Notes: a model not told the origin generated them from the letters alone. A DNA stretch of 53,923 bases from Methylobacterium ajmalii (GCF_016613415.1 NZ_JACWCT010000073.1:1-53923); one strand, 5' to 3'. Numbered from the stretch's first letter, positions 1 through 12,271 are shown. Made by a program: numbers and translations.

Positions 1-230
1 CGGCGGTGGAGCAGCAGGGTGCGGCGACGCAGGAGATCGTCCGCAACGTCTCCCAGGCCGCGAGCGGCACGAGCGAGGTGACCTCGAACATCGCGGGCGT
101 CGCCCGCGCTTCCGAGGATACCGGCGCGGCGGCCTCCCAGGTGCTCGCCTCGGCCTCCGAACTGTCGCGCCAGTCCGAGCACCTGTCGAGCGAGGTGCAG
201 CGCTTCCTAGCCACCGTGCGGGCGGCCTGA
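1..230 (+). CDS. Methyl-accepting chemotaxis protein, C-terminal end (partial)
   Basis: The reading frame is open from the left edge and stops at 228-230, so only about 76 C-terminal residues are present. The peptide is a heptad-rich helix dominated by Ala, Ser, Glu and Gln, with the pattern seen at the distal end of the cytoplasmic signalling bundle of chemotaxis receptors (ATQEIVRNVSQAASGTSEVT, then LSSEVQRFLATVRAA at the end). Such receptors pass ligand signals to CheA/CheW. The sensor domain, membrane segments and hairpin tip lie outside the window, so ligand and localisation cannot be judged. There is no C-terminal CheR-docking pentapeptide. Confidence 0.85.
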   Translation, partial: AVEQQGAATQEIVRNVSQAASGTSEVTSNIAGVARASEDTGAAASQVLASASELSRQSEHLSSEVQRFLATVRAA

Positions 231-284
231 CTTGAACGGCCCGCTCGCCCCGGCGGGCCACCGCCGGGCGAGCGGGGTACCGGA

Positions 285-1175
285 TCAGAGCGTCCCGTCG
301 GCCACGTCCCGCATCAGCCCCGGCACCTCCCCGGGCAGCTCGCGCGCCAGGAAGCCGATCGGGCCGCGGCTCTCGCCGAGCCGCCGCCCGGCCTCGCCGT
401 GCAGGAAGACGCCCCAGGCCGCAGCCTCGGCCGGCGCCGTGCCGCGGGCGAGCAGCCCGACGATGATGCCGGCGAGCACATCGCCCGAGCCCGAGGTGGC
501 GAGCCCGACGCCGCCACCGGCATAGTGCCAGGTCTCGCCGGCCGGATCGACGATCCAGGTCTCGGCCCCCTTCATCACCACGACGGCGCCCAACTGCTCG
601 GCAGCCTTCCGCGCCGCCGCGAGCGGATCGGCCTCGACGGCCTCGCGGTCGCAGCCGAGGCAGCGCGCCATCTCGCCGGCATGGGGCGTGAGCACCACCC
701 GGCCGGCCCGGGCCCGCACCGCCTCGGCCTGCTCGCACAGGCCCTCGATGCTCGCCGCGTCGAGGACGAAGGGCGCCTCGGCGGGGCCGGCGAGCAGCGC
801 GGCGGTGAGCGCCCGGGTCGGCGCGCCGGCCGTCATGCCGGCGCCGACCAGGATCGCGGCGGCCCGCTCGGTGCGGGGCAGGAGCACCTCGGCGGCGACC
901 CGGTGATCGACATGGCCGTCCGCACCCTCGGGCAGGCGCACCACCAGGGCCTCGGGCACCGCGAGGGCGGCGTGCGGCGCGGTGCCGGCAGCGATCGACA
1001 TCTGCAGCTTGCCGGCGCCGGCCCGGAGCGCCGCGGTGCCGGCGAGGATCGCGGCGCCCGGAACCTCGACCGAGCCGGCGACCACGAGGGCGCTGCCGCG
1101 GGCCTCCTTGGTGCCGGCGCCGGGATCCGGCAGGGGATACCCGCGCAGGGACGCGGCCTGGATCTCGATGGTCAT
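285..1175 (-). CDS. nnrD: ADP/ATP-dependent NAD(P)H-hydrate dehydratase
   Basis: This 296-residue protein matches the C-terminal (ribokinase-like) domain of the YjeF/NnrD family, which dehydrates the S epimer of damaged NAD(P)HX using ADP or ATP. Visible motifs are LTPHAGEMARC (162-172) and the catalytic loop SGSGDVLAG (228-236) with Asp232 as the likely general base. There is no N-terminal YjeF_N epimerase domain, so this is the stand-alone form and the NAD(P)HX epimerase would be elsewhere. The start at 1175 was chosen because the open frame upstream is only a shadow of the next gene. The ATG overlaps the stop of the upstream phosphatase gene (ATGA at 1175-1172), so the two are probably cotranscribed and translationally coupled. 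Confidence 0.9.
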   Translation of the reverse strand: MTIEIQAASLRGYPLPDPGAGTKEARGSALVVAGSVEVPGAAILAGTAALRAGAGKLQMSIAAGTAPHAALAVPEALVVRLPEGADGHVDHRVAAEVLLPRTERAAAILVGAGMTAGAPTRALTAALLAGPAEAPFVLDAASIEGLCEQAEAVRARAGRVVLTPHAGEMARCLGCDREAVEADPLAAARKAAEQLGAVVVMKGAETWIVDPAGETWHYAGGGVGLATSGSGDVLAGIIVGLLARGTAPAEAAAWGVFLHGEAGRRLGESRGPIGFLARELPGEVPGLMRDVADGTL

Positions 1176-1936
1176 CGGGCGGCCCCCGTGGCGTCGGGCT
1201 CGGCGGTCACCGGGGCGCCGGCCTGCCGCAGGGGCGCCACGACATTGTAGCGTTGCAGCACGAGCTTGCCGCTGCTGCCCTGGCGCGGGTCGAAGGCGTA
1301 TTCGGTGACGCCGCAATTGGCGACGTCGCCCTCCCGGTCGATGGCGAGGATCTCGTCCTCGGTCAGGCCCTCGATGAGGTAGCGCAGGCACAGCACCACG
1401 ACCTGGTGGCCGACCACCAGCACCCGCCGCCCGCCGTAGTGCAGCGATACGGTGTCGAGGGCGCTGCGCAGCCGCAGGATCACGTCGCACCAGCTCTCGC
1501 CGCCCGGCGGCCGGTGGTAGAACTTGCCGAGCAGCTGGCGCAGCTCGGCCTGCTCGGGATGGAGCTGGGTGATGCCCTCGCGGGTGAGCCGGTCGAGGAT
1601 GCCGAACTCCTTCTCGCGCAGGCGCTCGTCGGCGACGAAATCGAGCAGCGGGTCGGCGACGCCGCCGGCCTCGCGGATCAGCCGGGCGGTGGATTCGGCC
1701 CGGCGATAGGGCGAGGTCAGCACCACGTCGGGCCGCTCGGACGCCGGCATCTCGGCGAACCACCGTCCGACCGCCGCGGCCTGGCGCTCGCCGAGCGCGC
1801 TCAGCGGCACGTCGACGTCGCGCCCGGCGATGTCGATATGGGTGTGCCCCGCCGCCTGCGCGGCGTCCCGGGCGACGTTGCCGGCGCTCTCGCCGTGCCG
1901 CACGATCCAGATCCGGTCCGGCCAGCGCTGCTGCAT
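1172..1936 (-). CDS. Histidine phosphatase family protein (phosphoglycerate mutase-like)
   Basis: The protein has 254 residues. The N-terminal IWIVRHGESAGN (9-20) carries the RHG signature with catalytic His14. The second conserved histidine is in VLVVGHQ (His177), and the proton-donor region is FVADERLREKEFG near 100-112. These mark the histidine phosphatase superfamily, whose members hydrolyse or transfer phosphate through a phosphohistidine. Substrate cannot be told from sequence. I chose the start at 1936 over the longer frame to 1990 because a strong GGGGGGAG ribosome site precedes it and the RHG motif then sits at the usual distance from the N terminus. It is the first gene of a coupled pair with nnrD. 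Confidence 0.88.
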   Translation of the reverse strand: MQQRWPDRIWIVRHGESAGNVARDAAQAAGHTHIDIAGRDVDVPLSALGERQAAAVGRWFAEMPASERPDVVLTSPYRRAESTARLIREAGGVADPLLDFVADERLREKEFGILDRLTREGITQLHPEQAELRQLLGKFYHRPPGGESWCDVILRLRSALDTVSLHYGGRRVLVVGHQVVVLCLRYLIEGLTEDEILAIDREGDVANCGVTEYAFDPRQGSSGKLVLQRYNVVAPLRQAGAPVTAEPDATGAAR

Positions 1937-2040
1937 TGCTCCCCCCGAGTGTCCGGGAGGGTCAGCTAGCGGAGGCGGCAGAGTCAGCAAGCGGCGGTGG
2001 CTGCGGCGCTTTCGTTGTCGATCCGTATTGTCGGGATACT

Positions 2041-2080
2041 AGAGTACTTCACGATCGCGTTGCAATCGTGAAGCTCTCTA
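2041..2080. repeat. Palindromic intergenic repeat, type 1
   Basis: A perfect 9-bp inverted repeat, CTTCACGAT (2047-2055) and ATCGTGAAG (2065-2073), is flanked by AGAG (2041) and CTCT (2074), extending the hairpin. This sequence style recurs between genes in many Hyphomicrobiales chromosomes as far as I recall. It behaves as a dispersed REP-like repeat rather than an operator of a neighbouring gene. Confidence 0.6.
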
Positions 2081-2095
2081 AGTCATTGTTTTGTC

Positions 2096-2142
2096 GCATT
2101 TTCTGAGACGAACCGGTTTCCACTTCGTCGGAAAATGCTCTA
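2096..2142. repeat. Palindromic intergenic repeat, type 2
   Basis: GCATTTTC (2096-2103) and GAAAATGC (2131-2138) form an 8-bp perfect inverted repeat around a core that reads GACGAAGTGGAAACCGG on the minus strand. I recognise this as the common Hyphomicrobiales intergenic element of the form GAGCATTTTCC...GAAGTGG..ACCGGTTC. It lies 16 bases from the type 1 repeat, forming a compound repeat island. Confidence 0.6.
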
Positions 2143-2188
2143 GGTGGACGCTGCTCCGGCCCGGGTCGCGACCGGCCCGGGATCACCG

Positions 2189-2404
2189 TCATCCTTCCCA
2201 GAGAGCGAGGTCATCGTCCGGAAGCGGTGAGAAGAAGTCCGGGCCGTCACCGAGCCGACCGCGCAGCAGCCCGATCTTGAACGGTGTGCGTGAGCGGGGC
2301 GCCGGAACACGATGCTCGATAGTCACGGCCGCCTCACGGTGAGCGGCAGCGTCGAGGCTGATCGCCCGCGGAACTGCGGCTACGTCATCAGGGGGCCTCG
2401 TCAT
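2189..2404 (-). pseudogene. Possible Phd/YefM-type antitoxin remnant
   Basis: A 71-codon frame ends in RTPFKIGLLRGRL, then SPLPDDDLALWEG and a stop. The second half resembles the toxin-binding C terminus of Phd/YefM antitoxins of alphaproteobacteria, where a basic stretch is followed by an acidic PLPDD-LALWEG-like tail. The N-terminal half lacks a recognisable Phd DNA-binding fold, and no PIN or Doc toxin gene follows. It may therefore be a decayed antitoxin, or the resemblance may be chance. The call rests on family recall only. Confidence 0.3.
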
Positions 2405-2658
2405 GCCGCCATTCCCGAATGCCGTTGGTCGGAGGTCGGGATGATGGTGTCACCGACCAAACGGGCGGTGAACCGGCGCTGCGCCGTCCCGCGGCCTGCC
2501 GTCGAAAGGGCTGGCGATCACGCCGACCCCTCGGGTGGCCAGCCTCTTGCAAGCAGCCTCTTGCAAGCGGCACGGTCCAGCGACCGGGTTCCGGTCCGTC
2601 CGGAAATCTGTGAGAACAAGGCAACCGGCGACAAGCCGGGTCTCGGGGCAGGACGACG

Positions 2659-3228
2659 ATGCAGGACGAGGGTGGGCCTACAGTCCACGACGCGCGGCTC
2701 GCGCCCGCGCGCCACCGGCTCCACGTCAACGGACGCGGCGTGAGCGTGGAGGCGGCGCCCGGCACCCGCCTGCTCTACGTGCTGCGCAACGACCTCGCGC
2801 TGAACGGCCCGAAATACGGCTGCGGCCTCGGCCAGTGCGGCAGCTGCACGGTGCTGGTCGACGGGCGGGCGCTGCGCTCCTGCGCGATTCCGCTGCGGGC
2901 CGCGGTCGGGCGCCGGATCACCACCCTGGAGGGGCTGGCCGAGGGCGGGCGGCTACACCCGGTGCAGGAGGCCTTCATCGCCGAGAACGCCGCGCAATGC
3001 GGCTACTGCCTCAACGGCATGATCATGACGACCGTGGCGCTGCTCGCCGCCAATCCCGACCCGAGCGAGGCTGAGATCCGCGAGGGCCTGCAGGCCAATC
3101 TGTGCCGCTGCGGCACCCATGTCGAGATCCTGCGCGCGGTGCGCGCCGCCGCCGCGGGGATGCGCGGGACGGCCCACGCGAGCGCCGCGGCACGGGGGAG
3201 CGCCACGGTACGGGGGAGCGCCGCATGA
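2659..3228 (+). CDS. [2Fe-2S] small subunit of a molybdenum hydroxylase (NicA/IorA-like)
   Basis: The protein has 189 residues and two iron-sulfur modules. The plant-ferredoxin-type cluster is bound by Cys55, Cys60, Cys63 (GCGLGQCGSC) and Cys75. The second, helical cluster is bound by Cys114, Cys117, Cys149 and Cys151 (QCGYC and NLCRC). This is the electron-transfer subunit of xanthine dehydrogenase-family enzymes, taking electrons from the Mo-pterin centre of the large subunit. The tail after residue 165 is Ala/Gly-rich and contains a short DNA duplication (CACGGGGGAGCGCC-like units at 3191-3221). Its stop overlaps the start of the large subunit gene (ATGA at 3225-3228), indicating coupled synthesis of the two subunits. 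Confidence 0.93.
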   Translation: MQDEGGPTVHDARLAPARHRLHVNGRGVSVEAAPGTRLLYVLRNDLALNGPKYGCGLGQCGSCTVLVDGRALRSCAIPLRAAVGRRITTLEGLAEGGRLHPVQEAFIAENAAQCGYCLNGMIMTTVALLAANPDPSEAEIREGLQANLCRCGTHVEILRAVRAAAAGMRGTAHASAAARGSATVRGSAA

Positions 3229-6200
3229 CCGACTCGCCCGCCGCGCGCCGGCGCCACTGGCAGGAGGCGGGGGACCTCCTCCTCGTCTACCGCGAGACGA
3301 TGGGCCGCCCGCCCCGGCTCGGCGACGCGCCGGGCGCCGCGCTGGCCGCGGGGCCGCAGCGCGCGCTCTACCTCGCGGTCGATGCCGAGGGCCGGGTCAC
3401 CGCCTTCAACGGCCACGTCGATCTCGGCACCGGTATCCGCACGGCGCTGGCCCAGATCGTCGCCGAGGAGCTCGACGTGCCTCTCGCCCGGGTGGCGATG
3501 GAGCTCGGCAGCACCGCCACCGCCCCCGACCAGGGCGGCACGATCGCCAGCGAGACGATCCAGATCGCCGCCGTGCCGCTGCGCCAGGCCGCGGCCACCG
3601 CCCGCCGGCACCTGATCGAGGCGGCCTCGCGCCGGCTCAACCGCGGCACCGGGGAACTCGCCGTCGCGGCCGGCATAGTCCGGGTCGCGGGGGAGCCGGA
3701 TCGCGCCGTGGCCTACGGCGACCTCGTGCGGGGCGAGCGCACCGAGCTGACCCTCGATCCCGAGGCACCGGTCAAGCCGGTCGCGGATTACACGCTCGTC
3801 GGGCAGCCGGTGCCCCGGGTCGACATCCCGGCCAAGGCCGTCGGCGCCTTCACCTACGTCCACGACGTGCGGGTGCCCGGCATGGTCCATGGCCGCGTGG
3901 TCCGGCCGCCGGTTCCCGGCGTCGAGACGGCGTTGGGCACCCTCCTGCTCGGGGTGGACGAGGCCTCCGTCGCCCACGTCCCGGGGCTCGTCGCCGTGGT
4001 GACGCGCGGCGATTTCGTCGGCGTGGTCGCCGAGCGCGAGGAGAACGCCGCCGAGGCGGCGCGGGCGCTGCGGGTGACCTGGCGGCCCGGAACGACGCTG
4101 CCCGACCTCAACCGGCCCGAGGCGGCGCTGCGCGACAACCCCGCCACGGCGAGGACGCTTCTCGACCGCGGCGACGTCGAGCGGGCGCTCGGCCACGCCG
4201 AGGCGCGGCTCGACCGCACCTATGTCTGGCCCTACCAGATGCACGGCTCGATCGGCCCATCCTGCGCCGTGGCGGAGTTTCGCGACGGGGACCTCGTGGT
4301 GTGGTCGGGCACCCAGAACCCGCACGTGCTGCGGAGCGATCTCGCCACCCTGCTCGATCTGCCCGAGGACAGGATCGCGATCGAGCGCCACGAGGCGGCG
4401 GGCTGCTACGGCCGCAACTGCGCCGACGACGTCGCGGCCGATGCCGCGCTGCTCGCCCGGGCGGTGGGGCGGCCGGTGCGGGTGCAGCTCACCCGCGAGC
4501 AGGAGCATGCCTGGGAGCCCAAGGGCGCGGCGCAGGTGATGGACGTGCGCGGCGGCCTCGACGCCGAGGGCGGGCCGGCGGCCTACGACTTCGAGACCCG
4601 CTATCCCTCGAACGGCGCGCCGACGCTGGCGCTGATCCTCACCGGCAAGGCGGCGGCGGCCCCCGCCACCTACCCGATGGGCGACCGGACGGCGGTGCCG
4701 CCCTACGCCTTCGGCAACGCCCGGGTGACGGTGCACGACATGCCGCCGATCGCCCGCGCCTCCTGGATGCGCGGCGTCTCGGCCCTGCCGAACACCTTCG
4801 CGCACGAATCCTACATCGACGAGCTCGCGACAGCCGCCGGCATCGACCCGATCGAGTACCGCCTGCGCTACCTGCCCGATCCCCGCGCCGCCGACCTCGT
4901 GCGCGCGGTCGCCGAGCGCGCCGCCTGGGTGCCGCACACCCGGCCCGGCACCCATGGCGGCTCCGGCGACGTGCTGTACGGGCGCGGGTTCGCCTACGCG
5001 GTCTACGTCCACGGGCCGTTTCCCGGAAAGGCCGCCGCCTGGGCGGCCTGGGTGGCGGACGTCGCGGTCAACCGGGTCACCGGCGAGGTCGCCGTGACCC
5101 GGGTGGTGGTCGGCCAGGATTCCGGCCTGATGATCAACCCGGACGGGGTGCGCCACCAGATCCACGGCAACGTCATCCAGTCGACGAGCCGGGTCCTGAA
5201 GGAAGCGGTCGGGTTCGACGCCACCGGCGTCACCAGCCGGGAATGGGGAAGCTACCCGATCCTCGCCTTCCCGCAGGTGCCCGAGATCGACGTGCTGATG
5301 GTGCCCCGCCCGCACGATCCGCCGCTGGGCGCGGGCGAATCGGCCTCGGTGCCGAGCGCCGCGGCGATCACCAACGCCCTGTTCGACGCCACCGGCATCC
5401 GCTTTCGCGAGCTGCCGCTGACGGCAGACGCCGTGCGCGCCGCCCTCAACCCGCCGCGGATCGCCGGCCCGGACGACCGACCGCGCCGGCGCCGCCGCGG
5501 CTTCCTCGCCGGGCTGTTCGGCGCCGGGGCCGGGGCGCTGGCGCTCGCCACCACCCTCCTGCCCTGGCGCCCGACCTATCCGTCGATCGAGCGGCCGGAT
5601 CCTTCGGCGTACTCCGCCGCCACGATCGCGCAGGGGCGGCTCGTCGCGGCGGCCGGCGCCTGCCTCGTCTGCCATGCCGGGCCGGACGGCCGGAGCTTTG
5701 CGGGCGGGCGCGGGCTCGAGACGCCGTTCGGCACGGTCTACGCCTCGAACATCACGCCGGACGTCGGCACCGGCATCGGTGGATGGTCCTACCCGGCCTT
5801 CGCCCGGGCGATGCGCGAGGGCGTATCGCGCGACGGGCACCACCTCTACCCGGCCCACCCCTATCCGAGCTTCGCCGGGATCGCGGAGCGCGACCTCCAG
5901 GCGCTCTACGCCTACCTGATGGCGCAGAGCCCGGTGGCGGCATCGGCGCCCGAGACGGTGCTGCGCTTCCCCTTCAACCTCCGGCCGCTGATGGCGGACT
6001 GGAACGCCCTGTTCCTCCGCCCGGTCGCCACCGCCGACCCGGCCCGCGGGCCGGACTGGAACCGCGGCGCCTACCTGGTCGAGGCGCTCGGCCATTGCGG
6101 CGCCTGCCACAGCCCGCGCAACGCGCTCGGCGCCGAGCGCCGGGGCGCGGCCCACCTCGCCGGCGGCTTCGCCGACGGGTGGGAGGCGCCGGCCCTGACC

Positions 6201-6779
6201 GCCCTGTCCCGCTCCCCCCTGCCCTGGACCGAGGACGACCTGTTCGCCTACCTGCGCACCGGCCGCTCGACCCGCCACGGCAGCGCCGCCGGCCCGATGG
6301 CCGACGTGGTCGCGTCCCTGAGCCCCCTGCCGGATGCCGACATCCGCGCCATGGCGGTCTACCTGGCGAGCCTCGCCGGCGCGGCCCCGGCGCCCCGGCC
6401 GGTCGCCGCTGCGGCGACCGCGCCCCCGGCCGGCTCCGCCGCCCTGTTCCGGGGCGCCTGCGCGGCCTGCCACGAGGGCGGGGCCGGCGGCGACCTCGTG
6501 CCGCTCGGCCTCGTCACCTCAATCCACAGCGCGCACCCCGACAACCTGATCCAGGCGGTCCTCAACGGGGTCGCGGCGGCGGCCGAGCGTTTTCCGGCCC
6601 CCGATCCGGCCGCCCCGCCCGCCGCGATGCCGGCCTTCCGCGACACCCTCACCGACCGGCAGGTGGCGGACGTCGTCGCCTACACCCGCGCCCGCTACGC
6701 GCCCGACGCGCCGGCCTGGAGCGAGCTGGAGGCAGCGGTGGCGCGCGTGCGGGGCCTGAGGCCGCATGCGGGAGGGTGA
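3225..6779 (+). CDS. Molybdopterin-binding large subunit fused to a tri-haem cytochrome c (NicB-like)
   Basis: The 1184-residue protein has two parts. Residues 1 to about 745 are an aldehyde oxidase/xanthine dehydrogenase Mo-pterin domain, with an early substrate-channel region (GTIASETIQIAAVPLRQAAA) and a conserved GAGES near the end of the domain. A basic stretch and a single hydrophobic segment follow (RRRRGFLAGLFGAGAG, about 755-783). The C-terminal part has three haem c sites: CLVCH (813-817), CGACH (958-962) and CAACH (1079-1083). This architecture and length match nicotinate dehydrogenase NicB, which passes electrons from the hydroxylated N-heterocycle to cytochrome c rather than to FAD. 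Nicotinate as substrate is an inference; isoquinoline or aldehyde oxidation is possible. The haem part should face the periplasm. The start at 3225 is set by the ATGA overlap with the small subunit gene. Confidence 0.9.
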   Translation: MTDSPAARRRHWQEAGDLLLVYRETMGRPPRLGDAPGAALAAGPQRALYLAVDAEGRVTAFNGHVDLGTGIRTALAQIVAEELDVPLARVAMELGSTATAPDQGGTIASETIQIAAVPLRQAAATARRHLIEAASRRLNRGTGELAVAAGIVRVAGEPDRAVAYGDLVRGERTELTLDPEAPVKPVADYTLVGQPVPRVDIPAKAVGAFTYVHDVRVPGMVHGRVVRPPVPGVETALGTLLLGVDEASVAHVPGLVAVVTRGDFVGVVAEREENAAEAARALRVTWRPGTTLPDLNRPEAALRDNPATARTLLDRGDVERALGHAEARLDRTYVWPYQMHGSIGPSCAVAEFRDGDLVVWSGTQNPHVLRSDLATLLDLPEDRIAIERHEAAGCYGRNCADDVAADAALLARAVGRPVRVQLTREQEHAWEPKGAAQVMDVRGGLDAEGGPAAYDFETRYPSNGAPTLALILTGKAAAAPATYPMGDRTAVPPYAFGNARVTVHDMPPIARASWMRGVSALPNTFAHESYIDELATAAGIDPIEYRLRYLPDPRAADLVRAVAERAAWVPHTRPGTHGGSGDVLYGRGFAYAVYVHGPFPGKAAAWAAWVADVAVNRVTGEVAVTRVVVGQDSGLMINPDGVRHQIHGNVIQSTSRVLKEAVGFDATGVTSREWGSYPILAFPQVPEIDVLMVPRPHDPPLGAGESASVPSAAAITNALFDATGIRFRELPLTADAVRAALNPPRIAGPDDRPRRRRRGFLAGLFGAGAGALALATTLLPWRPTYPSIERPDPSAYSAATIAQGRLVAAAGACLVCHAGPDGRSFAGGRGLETPFGTVYASNITPDVGTGIGGWSYPAFARAMREGVSRDGHHLYPAHPYPSFAGIAERDLQALYAYLMAQSPVAASAPETVLRFPFNLRPLMADWNALFLRPVATADPARGPDWNRGAYLVEALGHCGACHSPRNALGAERRGAAHLAGGFADGWEAPALTALSRSPLPWTEDDLFAYLRTGRSTRHGSAAGPMADVVASLSPLPDADIRAMAVYLASLAGAAPAPRPVAAAATAPPAGSAALFRGACAACHEGGAGGDLVPLGLVTSIHSAHPDNLIQAVLNGVAAAAERFPAPDPAAPPAAMPAFRDTLTDRQVADVVAYTRARYAPDAPAWSELEAAVARVRGLRPHAGG

Positions 6780-7117
6780 AGGCTCGCTCGACCGGGCACC
6801 GACGCTGCGGGTCCCCGGGCTCCGCTGAATGTCACCGGGAAGACGCGAAGACCGAAAAATTTCCAGACACAAGATACGTCGTCAGGTAAAATTTCCAATT
6901 ATAATTCTCACATCGATTTCGATCACAAAGTATGGAAAGTCGAGAGTCGCCGTGGCAACCTGCTGCCGGTCAGGCTGGGCGAGTCTCACCGTGGCGACAA
7001 CGAAGAAGAGGCCGCCGGTCGATGCGCGTGGCGCCCCCGGCGACCGATCACGCCCGAGATACGCTCGACCGCCCTGCACCCCTGGGACGACCCCGATCAT
7101 GGGCATACGAGCCGGCC
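6780..7117. other. Intergenic stretch with an AT-rich patch
   Basis: No gene is supported here. Bases 6850-6940 are clearly AT-richer than their surroundings (AAAATTTCC, ATTATAATTCTC). The two flanking genes converge, so the patch could hold the end of the NicB-like transcript and of the minus-strand GtrA-like transcript. I saw no convincing stem followed by a T run. Confidence 0.5.
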
Positions 7118-7582
7118 CTAGCCGGCGCGCGACGCCCCGTCCGGCAGGACCGAGGACGACCGGTCGGCGAAGGTCCAGAGCCGGTGGCCGAGGAAGTTCC
7201 AGAACACCACAACCCCGGTCGCGACCACCTGGGCCGCGAGGTAGGGTAGGCCGAGGCCGCGGGCGAGACCGGCCATGATCAGCCAGGTCAGGCCGAAGCC
7301 GACCGCCGCCACGACCCCGAACCGCCAGGTCGCCTCGGCGTGGGGCCGGTCGCTGGCGTAGGTCAGGCGGCGGTTGAGCCCGTAGGAGACCACGGCGCCG
7401 ACGAGGTAGCCGGCGAGCGCCGCCGGCACCGGGTCGGCGCGACCGGTCTCGACCAGGGTGGCCAGCACGGCATAGTGGACCGCGAGCGCCGCGAGGCTGA
7501 CCCCGAGATACGACGCGAACTGGCGTCCCAGCGCGGCCAGCGCCTCGACGGTCCGCAGGTTCGATTCCGGTTCGCTCGCCAC
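7118..7582 (-). CDS. GtrA-like family membrane protein
   Basis: About 154 residues with four predicted membrane segments: near SYLGVSLAALAVHYAVLATL, PAALAGYLVGAVVSYGLN, WRFGVVAAVGFGLTWLIMAG and AAQVVATGVVVFWNFLGHRL. The pattern YGLNRRLTYAS after helix 2 and WNFLGHRLWTF in helix 4 are hallmarks of the GtrA/PST-A family. These proteins are thought to help flip lipid-linked sugars used in cell-surface glycan modification. Start is uncertain: GTG at 7582 is used, and an in-frame GTG at 7597 is equally possible, neither with a strong ribosome site. It lies alone between the oxidoreductase genes and the dehydrogenase, with no linked glycosyltransferase. Confidence 0.85.
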   Translation of the reverse strand: MASEPESNLRTVEALAALGRQFASYLGVSLAALAVHYAVLATLVETGRADPVPAALAGYLVGAVVSYGLNRRLTYASDRPHAEATWRFGVVAAVGFGLTWLIMAGLARGLGLPYLAAQVVATGVVVFWNFLGHRLWTFADRSSSVLPDGASRAG

Positions 7583-7725
7583 GACGCCACTCGACACCAC
7601 CGGGCGACAGGACTGCGCCCGATCCCTGTCTAGCGCCCGGCACTGAACCGAAGATGACCCGAACCGGGCGAAATCCGGGTCATTCGGCAGGTCCCGGCCG
7701 GCAAGTCCGGCCCGGCAAGTCCCGC

Positions 7726-8526
7726 TCACCCCTGCAGCCGTGCCGCGACCTTCCGGCTGAGCCAGCGCGGCATCAGGCGGGCGGCGATCACCGCCGCCCG
7801 GTTGGCCGCGCCCGGGATCACCACGGCCCGGCCGGCGAGATGGCCGGCGACCGCCGCGCGGGCCACCGCCTCGGGGCTCATCACATTGCCGGTGAAGCGC
7901 TTCGCCCCGCCGACATCCGCCCGCTGCGAGAATTCCGTCGCGGTGGCGCCGGGGCAGACCGCCGTCACCACGACGCCGTGGGGCCGTGCCTCCTCGTAGA
8001 GCGCCTCCGACAGGTTCAGCAGGTAGGCCTTGGTGGCGTAGTAGGCCGCCATGTTGGGACCCGGCAGGTAGCCCACCACCGAGGCGACGTTGAGGATGCC
8101 GCCCCCGCCCCGCGCGATTAGGCCGGGCAGCACGAGGCGCGCCAGGATCGTGGGGGCGGCGACGTTGACCGCCACCATCTCGGCCTGGTCGCGCGCCGGC
8201 AGGTCGGCGAACCGGCCGCGCAGGCCGAAGCCCGCATTGTTGACGAGGGTGTGGAGAACGACGCCGCGGGCCTCGATCGCCGCGACCAGCCCCTCCGCCC
8301 CGCCCGGGGCCGCGAGGTCGGCCGGTACCACGACGGTCGGGACGGGAAGCTCGCCCGCCAGCGCCTCCAGGCACTCGGAGCGTCGGGCAGTCAGCACCAG
8401 CGGGCGCCCCTCCCCCGCGAAGGCGCGGGCGAGCTCGGCGCCGATCCCGCTCGACGCGCCGGTGACCAGCGTCCAGCGCGCATCTGGCCCCGTCTGCCCT
8501 GCCGTCATGTCCCGGTTCCCGGTCAC
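7726..8526 (-). CDS. SDR family NAD(P)-dependent oxidoreductase
   Basis: This 266-residue classical short-chain dehydrogenase shows the cofactor loop TGASSGIG (22-29), NNAG (96-99), the catalytic serine region NVASVVGY (Ser149) and the YxxxK pair (Tyr162, Lys166). An Arg-rich turn after strand 2 (TARRS) favours NADP(H). Substrate is unknown; the sequence style resembles the YqjQ/DltE-like SDRs often annotated only to family. The GTG at 8526 is preferred over the ATG six codons later, because AGGGG stands at good spacing before the GTG. It diverges from carB, so the 147 bases between them should hold both promoters. Confidence 0.9.
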   Translation of the reverse strand: MTGNRDMTAGQTGPDARWTLVTGASSGIGAELARAFAGEGRPLVLTARRSECLEALAGELPVPTVVVPADLAAPGGAEGLVAAIEARGVVLHTLVNNAGFGLRGRFADLPARDQAEMVAVNVAAPTILARLVLPGLIARGGGGILNVASVVGYLPGPNMAAYYATKAYLLNLSEALYEEARPHGVVVTAVCPGATATEFSQRADVGGAKRFTGNVMSPEAVARAAVAGHLAGRAVVIPGAANRAAVIAARLMPRWLSRKVAARLQG

Positions 8527-8673
8527 GCCCTTCCCCTGATCTGCACGCCTATGCTAAGGGCGCCCAACGCAATCCCCGCCGCTTCCGGACGTTCCGCTCC
8601 CGCCTCGACGCCACGCGCCCCGAGGACGGGCCTCAGGAACGAGGCAGCGCGCCGCACGAGTCTGAAGCGTCCG

Positions 8674-12147
<3,474 letters not shown>

Positions 12148-12210
12148 GTCGTAACGCCGCGGACGAGCCCTATCTCATCCCCTCGCGCCCGCGCGAGACA
12201 TTCGGAAACA

Positions 12211-12251
12211 GGCCCGGTCGGGAGGCTCACCCTCCCGCCGGGCCGATTATT
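12211..12251 (+). terminator. Rho-independent terminator after carB
   Basis: A long GC-rich hairpin has arms GGCCCGG-t-CGGGAGG and CCTCCCG-c-CGGGCC around a short CTCAC loop (12211-12244). The short T-containing tail GATTATTTG follows. It lies between the carB stop and the greA start, so greA is probably read from its own promoter or by partial readthrough. Confidence 0.75.
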
Positions 12252-12271
12252 TGTGACGCGAGACGACGACG

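Larger units (their letters stand above)
1937..2658. other. Gene-poor intergenic stretch with repeats
   Basis: About 720 bases lie between the phosphatase and the molybdenum hydroxylase genes. They hold two palindromic repeats (2041-2080 and 2096-2142), a possible antitoxin remnant on the minus strand (2189-2404) and a short tandem duplication near 2548-2575 (CTCTTGCAAGC twice, 14 bases apart). No intact conserved gene was recognised; the remaining open frames look like chance frames in GC-rich DNA. The promoter of the downstream oxidoreductase pair probably lies in the last 150 bases, but no clear -35/-10 pair was seen. Confidence 0.6.

Noticed and set aside
3003..6473. A 1156-codon open frame on the minus strand opposite the molybdenum hydroxylase.
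   Set aside because: It is antisense to a well-supported gene, extremely rich in Arg, Gly and Ala, and shows no conserved motif. High GC lengthens antisense frames.
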